A stretch of 64,000 nucleotides of DNA from JASGDN01 sp049841275 (lineage in GTDB: Bacteria > Chloroflexota > Chloroflexia > Thermomicrobiales > UBA6265): positions 28,989 through 92,988 of the forward strand of contig JASGDN010000052.1 in the NCBI GenBank assembly GCA_049841275.1. Reading direction: 5' to 3'. This document shows positions 61,639-64,000 of this stretch, in pieces. The translations under genes and the position numbers were made by a program. Position 1 is the stretch's first letter, and each line of letters begins with the position of its first letter. The notes under the pieces are model-generated. The model was not told where the DNA came from. It was given only the letters and a program-made list of their open reading frames with translations, and ran no database searches.

Positions 61639-63075
61639 TCAGCTGGCCTGGCGGCGAAGCGTCTCCAGCCGCGCCGCAGCCTGGCGCACCGCCTCCTGCG
61701 AGGAAAGCGCTCCCGTCGCCGCCTGCGCCACCATACGTCCCAGCACGCCATCCACCGCCGCCGCACCGACCAGCGGTGTGGTCGGTCCCGGCCACCCCAG
61801 ATTCACCGTCCACTGGTTGGCGTCCTTCAGCACGCTCAGGCGCCGGCCCTGATCCGGAAGCGCCGGGTTGTTGTCCAGCAATCCACCATCCTGCTTCAGC
61901 AGCGGTACTGTGGAGGGGTAGGCGGGGAAGTTATAGAGCTTGCTGGCGGTGTTCACCTGGTCGTAGACGCTCACCAGCGCCAGGAGGAACTCCCGTGCCG
62001 TGTCCTGGTTCGGCGAGAATGCCGGCACCATCGAGACGAAACGCGCCCCCGCCGGCGCCACCGGCTGGCGGCCCGCCAGCACCGCCGCGTTGCCCGTCAG
62101 AGGCCGTCGCGCCCGCACATCGATCCCCAGGTCATGCTGATTCTGCAAGGTGAACACATACGCCGAAAGTGGATTGAAGATGGTCGCCGCCTGGCCGTAG
62201 AACAGCGCATCGTTGTTCGACTTGATCGTCCAGTCCAGCGTGTTCGGCAACATGCAGGTGGCGTAGAGCTCGCGGAACATGTCCACAACCGCCACGGTGG
62301 CATCGCTCTCAAGCGCGATGTTCCCACTCCGGTCGACAAGCGATCCGCCATGCGCCCACAACGCGGTGAGGATGGTGTTCGTGGTATCGAGATCCCCGGA
62401 GAGTCCGAATGCGAGCGGAACTCCCTGCGATGTCCAGATCGCCTGCGATCCAAGCACCAGATCGGACCAGCTGTATGGCCCGCTCGCCATATGGGTGGAT
62501 TCCCACATCGACTGCCGGTAGAAGATCGCCAACGGCGAATACCCATGCACGAAACCATACGTGCGACCGCTGGCCGGATCGATCGCATCCTGCCGGCAGA
62601 ATCCGAGCGCCGCACCGTGCCGACTCGCGGCCTCTGCCTGCACATCGGCAAGATCGACCAGATCCCTGGCGTACATCGGCAACGGCGCGATATGTTCGAT
62701 CAGGTCGTGGCCCGATCCCTGTTCCAGTTCCGTTTTCAGGGCATGCGGGATCGTGGCGCTGTCTGCGAAGTCGATCGAGGTCGTCACCTGGTATTGCTGG
62801 CCCCATTGGGACACGAACCCCTGCAACCACGCATCTACGTCGGCAACGATGTGATGCCAGGTGAGGATTCGCAGCGACGTGCCGGCAATGGGCCGCGTCG
62901 GCGCTGTCTGCGCGATGGCGGCGGCCATCGCCTCGCCCGACCCCAGCGCGATCCCGGCCGCGCCAAGGGCCGCAAGCGACCGCGCTCCCCCGCGCAAGGC
63001 ATCGCGCCGGGTCAGCCTGCGAGCCAACCCGGACGCACCGGTAATGGAACGATGTCGAGGGGCAGGGTCGGGCAC
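61639..63075 (-). CDS. Extracellular solute-binding protein (ABC sugar-type), Tat-exported
   Basis: 478 residues from GTG 63075, preceded by AAAGGA; GTG 63105 would add ten residues. The N-terminus carries a twin-arginine signal, RRLTRRDALRGGARSLAALGAAGIALG. The rest is a family-1 binding-protein fold: TSLRILTWHHIVADVDAWLQGFV, EQGSGHDLIEHIAPLPMYARDL, GRTYGFVHGYSPLAIFYRQSMWE, LFYGQAATIFNPLSAYVF. It should capture a sugar or oligosaccharide outside the membrane. Permease and ATPase genes are not adjacent. Two overlapping hairpins lie in its 5' region. Confidence 0.87.
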   Translation of the reverse strand: MPDPAPRHRSITGASGLARRLTRRDALRGGARSLAALGAAGIALGSGEAMAAAIAQTAPTRPIAGTSLRILTWHHIVADVDAWLQGFVSQWGQQYQVTTSIDFADSATIPHALKTELEQGSGHDLIEHIAPLPMYARDLVDLADVQAEAASRHGAALGFCRQDAIDPASGRTYGFVHGYSPLAIFYRQSMWESTHMASGPYSWSDLVLGSQAIWTSQGVPLAFGLSGDLDTTNTILTALWAHGGSLVDRSGNIALESDATVAVVDMFRELYATCMLPNTLDWTIKSNNDALFYGQAATIFNPLSAYVFTLQNQHDLGIDVRARRPLTGNAAVLAGRQPVAPAGARFVSMVPAFSPNQDTAREFLLALVSVYDQVNTASKLYNFPAYPSTVPLLKQDGGLLDNNPALPDQGRRLSVLKDANQWTVNLGWPGPTTPLVGAAAVDGVLGRMVAQAATGALSSQEAVRQAAARLETLRRQAS

Positions 63076-63113
63076 GCGCGGATTCCTTTGGAGCAGCTGC
63101 AACACGAACGACG

Positions 63114-63177
63114 GGACCCAGGGACGAATCTCGCCGAAGTCTAGCGCATGGCCTCGGCGAGATTCGTCCCTGGGTCC
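63114..63177. promoter_or_regulatory. Long stem-loop (24-bp perfect stem) in the divergent 5' region
   Basis: Arms 63114-63137 and 63154-63177 with a 16-base loop. It lies 39 bases upstream of the binding-protein start (minus strand). Its right arm shares GGGTCC (63172-63177) with the palindrome that follows. Confidence 0.6.
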
Positions 63178-63207
63178 ATCGCACTGGGCGCCCAGTGCGA
63201 TGGACCC
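63172..63207. promoter_or_regulatory. 36-base perfect palindrome overlapping the previous stem-loop
   Basis: GGGTCCATCGCACTGGGC and its complement without a spacer. The first six bases are also the end of the 63114-63177 stem, so the two folds exclude each other in a transcript. Confidence 0.6.
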
Positions 63208-63352
63208 GACAAGGCACGCATCCGGCTAGAAATACCCCGCGCGATCCTGCGGACACCTCTTTTTTCATCGTGTAGTATTGCCTGATAACTGGAGGAGTAA
63301 CGATGAGGGAGCGGCCGTGGGCTGGCGCGCCGTCCCCCCGCACAGGTACCAC

Positions 63353-64000
63353 ATGTCCAGCGGTGGCGAACACCGGCAATCCCAAGATGACCGCCGTGCG
63401 ATCGGGATCGCGGATGCGCATCCCGATGGCGTTCTGTTCATGCGCCCCTTGCCACGCCCACTTTCGCCACTGGTCGGACGCGGCCGCGAACTCGCCGAGG
63501 CATTGGCGCTTCTGCGCAGCCCGGACATCCGGCTGCTGACGCTCACCGGCCCCGGCGGTGTCGGCAAGACGCGATTGTCCCTCGCCCTCGCCGCCATGCG
63601 CCAGGACGAGCTGGCCGACGGTGCGGCCTTCGTCAACCTCTCCGCGCTCACCGATCCCGATCTCGTCATGCCCGCCATCGCCACCGCGCTCGGTCTCAAC
63701 GCGGGCGACAGCGCTACGCTGGACACCCGCCTGAGCGCGGCCATCGGCAACGCCGAGTGCCTGCTGGTCCTCGACAATTTCGAGCAGGTGATCGCCGCCG
63801 GGACACAACTCGTTCCCTTGCTCTCGGACTGCCCCCACCTGACAATCCTGGTGACGAGCCGTATGCCCCTTCACGTCCAGGGCGAGCAGGAACTTTCCGT
63901 TCCGACCTTCACCGAACCAACGCCGGATCGCGAGGCTACGGCCGACGCCGTGGAGCTATTCGTGCAGCGGGCACAGGCTGCCCGCCGCGACTTCACTCTC
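63353..64000 (+). CDS. LuxR-type regulator with NB-ARC ATPase, N-terminal part (runs beyond window)
   Basis: From ATG 63353 the frame is open to the window end. After a basic, Ser/Asp-rich leader come RPLPRPLSPLVGRGRELAEAL, Walker A GPGGVGKT (66-73), and Walker B CLLVLDNFEQV, with the same order and spacing as the regulator at the left edge, whose later part carries a TPR region and LuxR helix-turn-helix. The best ribosome site, GGAGGAG at 63291-63297, precedes an ATG (63303) in another frame. Joining it would require one more C in the C6 run near 63334, so the true start is uncertain. GTG 63317 is a third option. Divergent from the solute-binding protein. Confidence 0.85.
   Translation, partial: MSSGGEHRQSQDDRRAIGIADAHPDGVLFMRPLPRPLSPLVGRGRELAEALALLRSPDIRLLTLTGPGGVGKTRLSLALAAMRQDELADGAAFVNLSALTDPDLVMPAIATALGLNAGDSATLDTRLSAAIGNAECLLVLDNFEQVIAAGTQLVPLLSDCPHLTILVTSRMPLHVQGEQELSVPTFTEPTPDREATADAVELFVQRAQAARRDFTL

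Noticed and set aside
63303..63539. Small ORF (78 codons) with an excellent ribosome site before the right-edge regulator
   Set aside because: It overlaps the regulator in another frame and shares no motif; it is better explained as the regulator's own start with a lost base, or chance.
1..64000. tRNA, rRNA, CRISPR arrays, sortase, integrase, terminase
   Set aside because: I looked for each and saw no convincing example in the window.

Overview
The window is GC-rich bacterial DNA, densely coding on both strands. The gene content suggests a Chloroflexota (Thermomicrobia-like) chromosome: two large LuxR-type ATPase regulators with N-terminal NB-ARC modules cut by the window edges, menaquinone genes (menA, menG), F420/deazaflavin-type oxidoreductases, Tat-exported solute-binding proteins and a cell-wall-sorting signal. 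The taxonomic call is inference; no rRNA, tRNA or marker gene is present.

Layout. 1-9 kb: LuxR/NB-ARC regulator (cut at the left edge), a kinase-like phosphotransferase, an OmpR-type two-component pair, a Gfo/Idh/MocA oxidoreductase, and a MarR regulator divergent from a catalase. 9.1-14 kb: a lower-GC block holding one 1620-residue SF1 helicase-nuclease, a probable solitary defence gene. 14.3-21.7 kb: deazaflavin nitroreductase, S41-like peptidase, ABC exporter with an LLM oxidoreductase, two gene remnants and a diguanylate cyclase. 21.9-31.3 kb: a minus-strand phage structural and lysis cassette (scaffold-like, major capsid, portal, adaptor, MuF-like, beta-propeller tail protein, amidase, holin). 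It has no terminase, integrase or tape measure and is interrupted by ordinary cellular genes. 31.4-40.4 kb: META-domain protein, secreted alpha/beta hydrolase, TetR/MMPL exporter pair, a frameshifted nucleotidyltransferase and an ArsR-like/MFS operon. 40.5-44.1 kb: a giant secreted surface protein made of two alternating Cys-paired domains, a roughly 330-residue Thr/Pro stalk and an LPNTG anchor, now split by two single-base frameshifts. 44.3-49.5 kb: a TPP riboswitch driving an orphan HMP/thiamine-type binding protein, SRPBCC and DHFR-like genes, tandem nitroreductases and a TerC protein. 49.5-54.4 kb: panE-panB-panC-menA and menG. 54.7-64 kb: tag glycosylase, MarR, FIST sensor protein, ispH, two tandem MFS paralogues, a Tat-secreted binding protein and a second LuxR/NB-ARC regulator running off the right edge.

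Gene ends are often marked by long, nearly perfect inverted repeats (13-24 bp stems), mostly without a T-tract. Several palindromes sit instead in promoter regions and look like operators. Six places where one protein continues in another frame are each explained by a one-base length change in a short G/C run; this is either assembly error or real decay, and it affects how the phage cassette, the surface protein and the nucleotidyltransferase should be read. Two copies of a small inverted-repeat element (37.5 and 50.4 kb) are also present.
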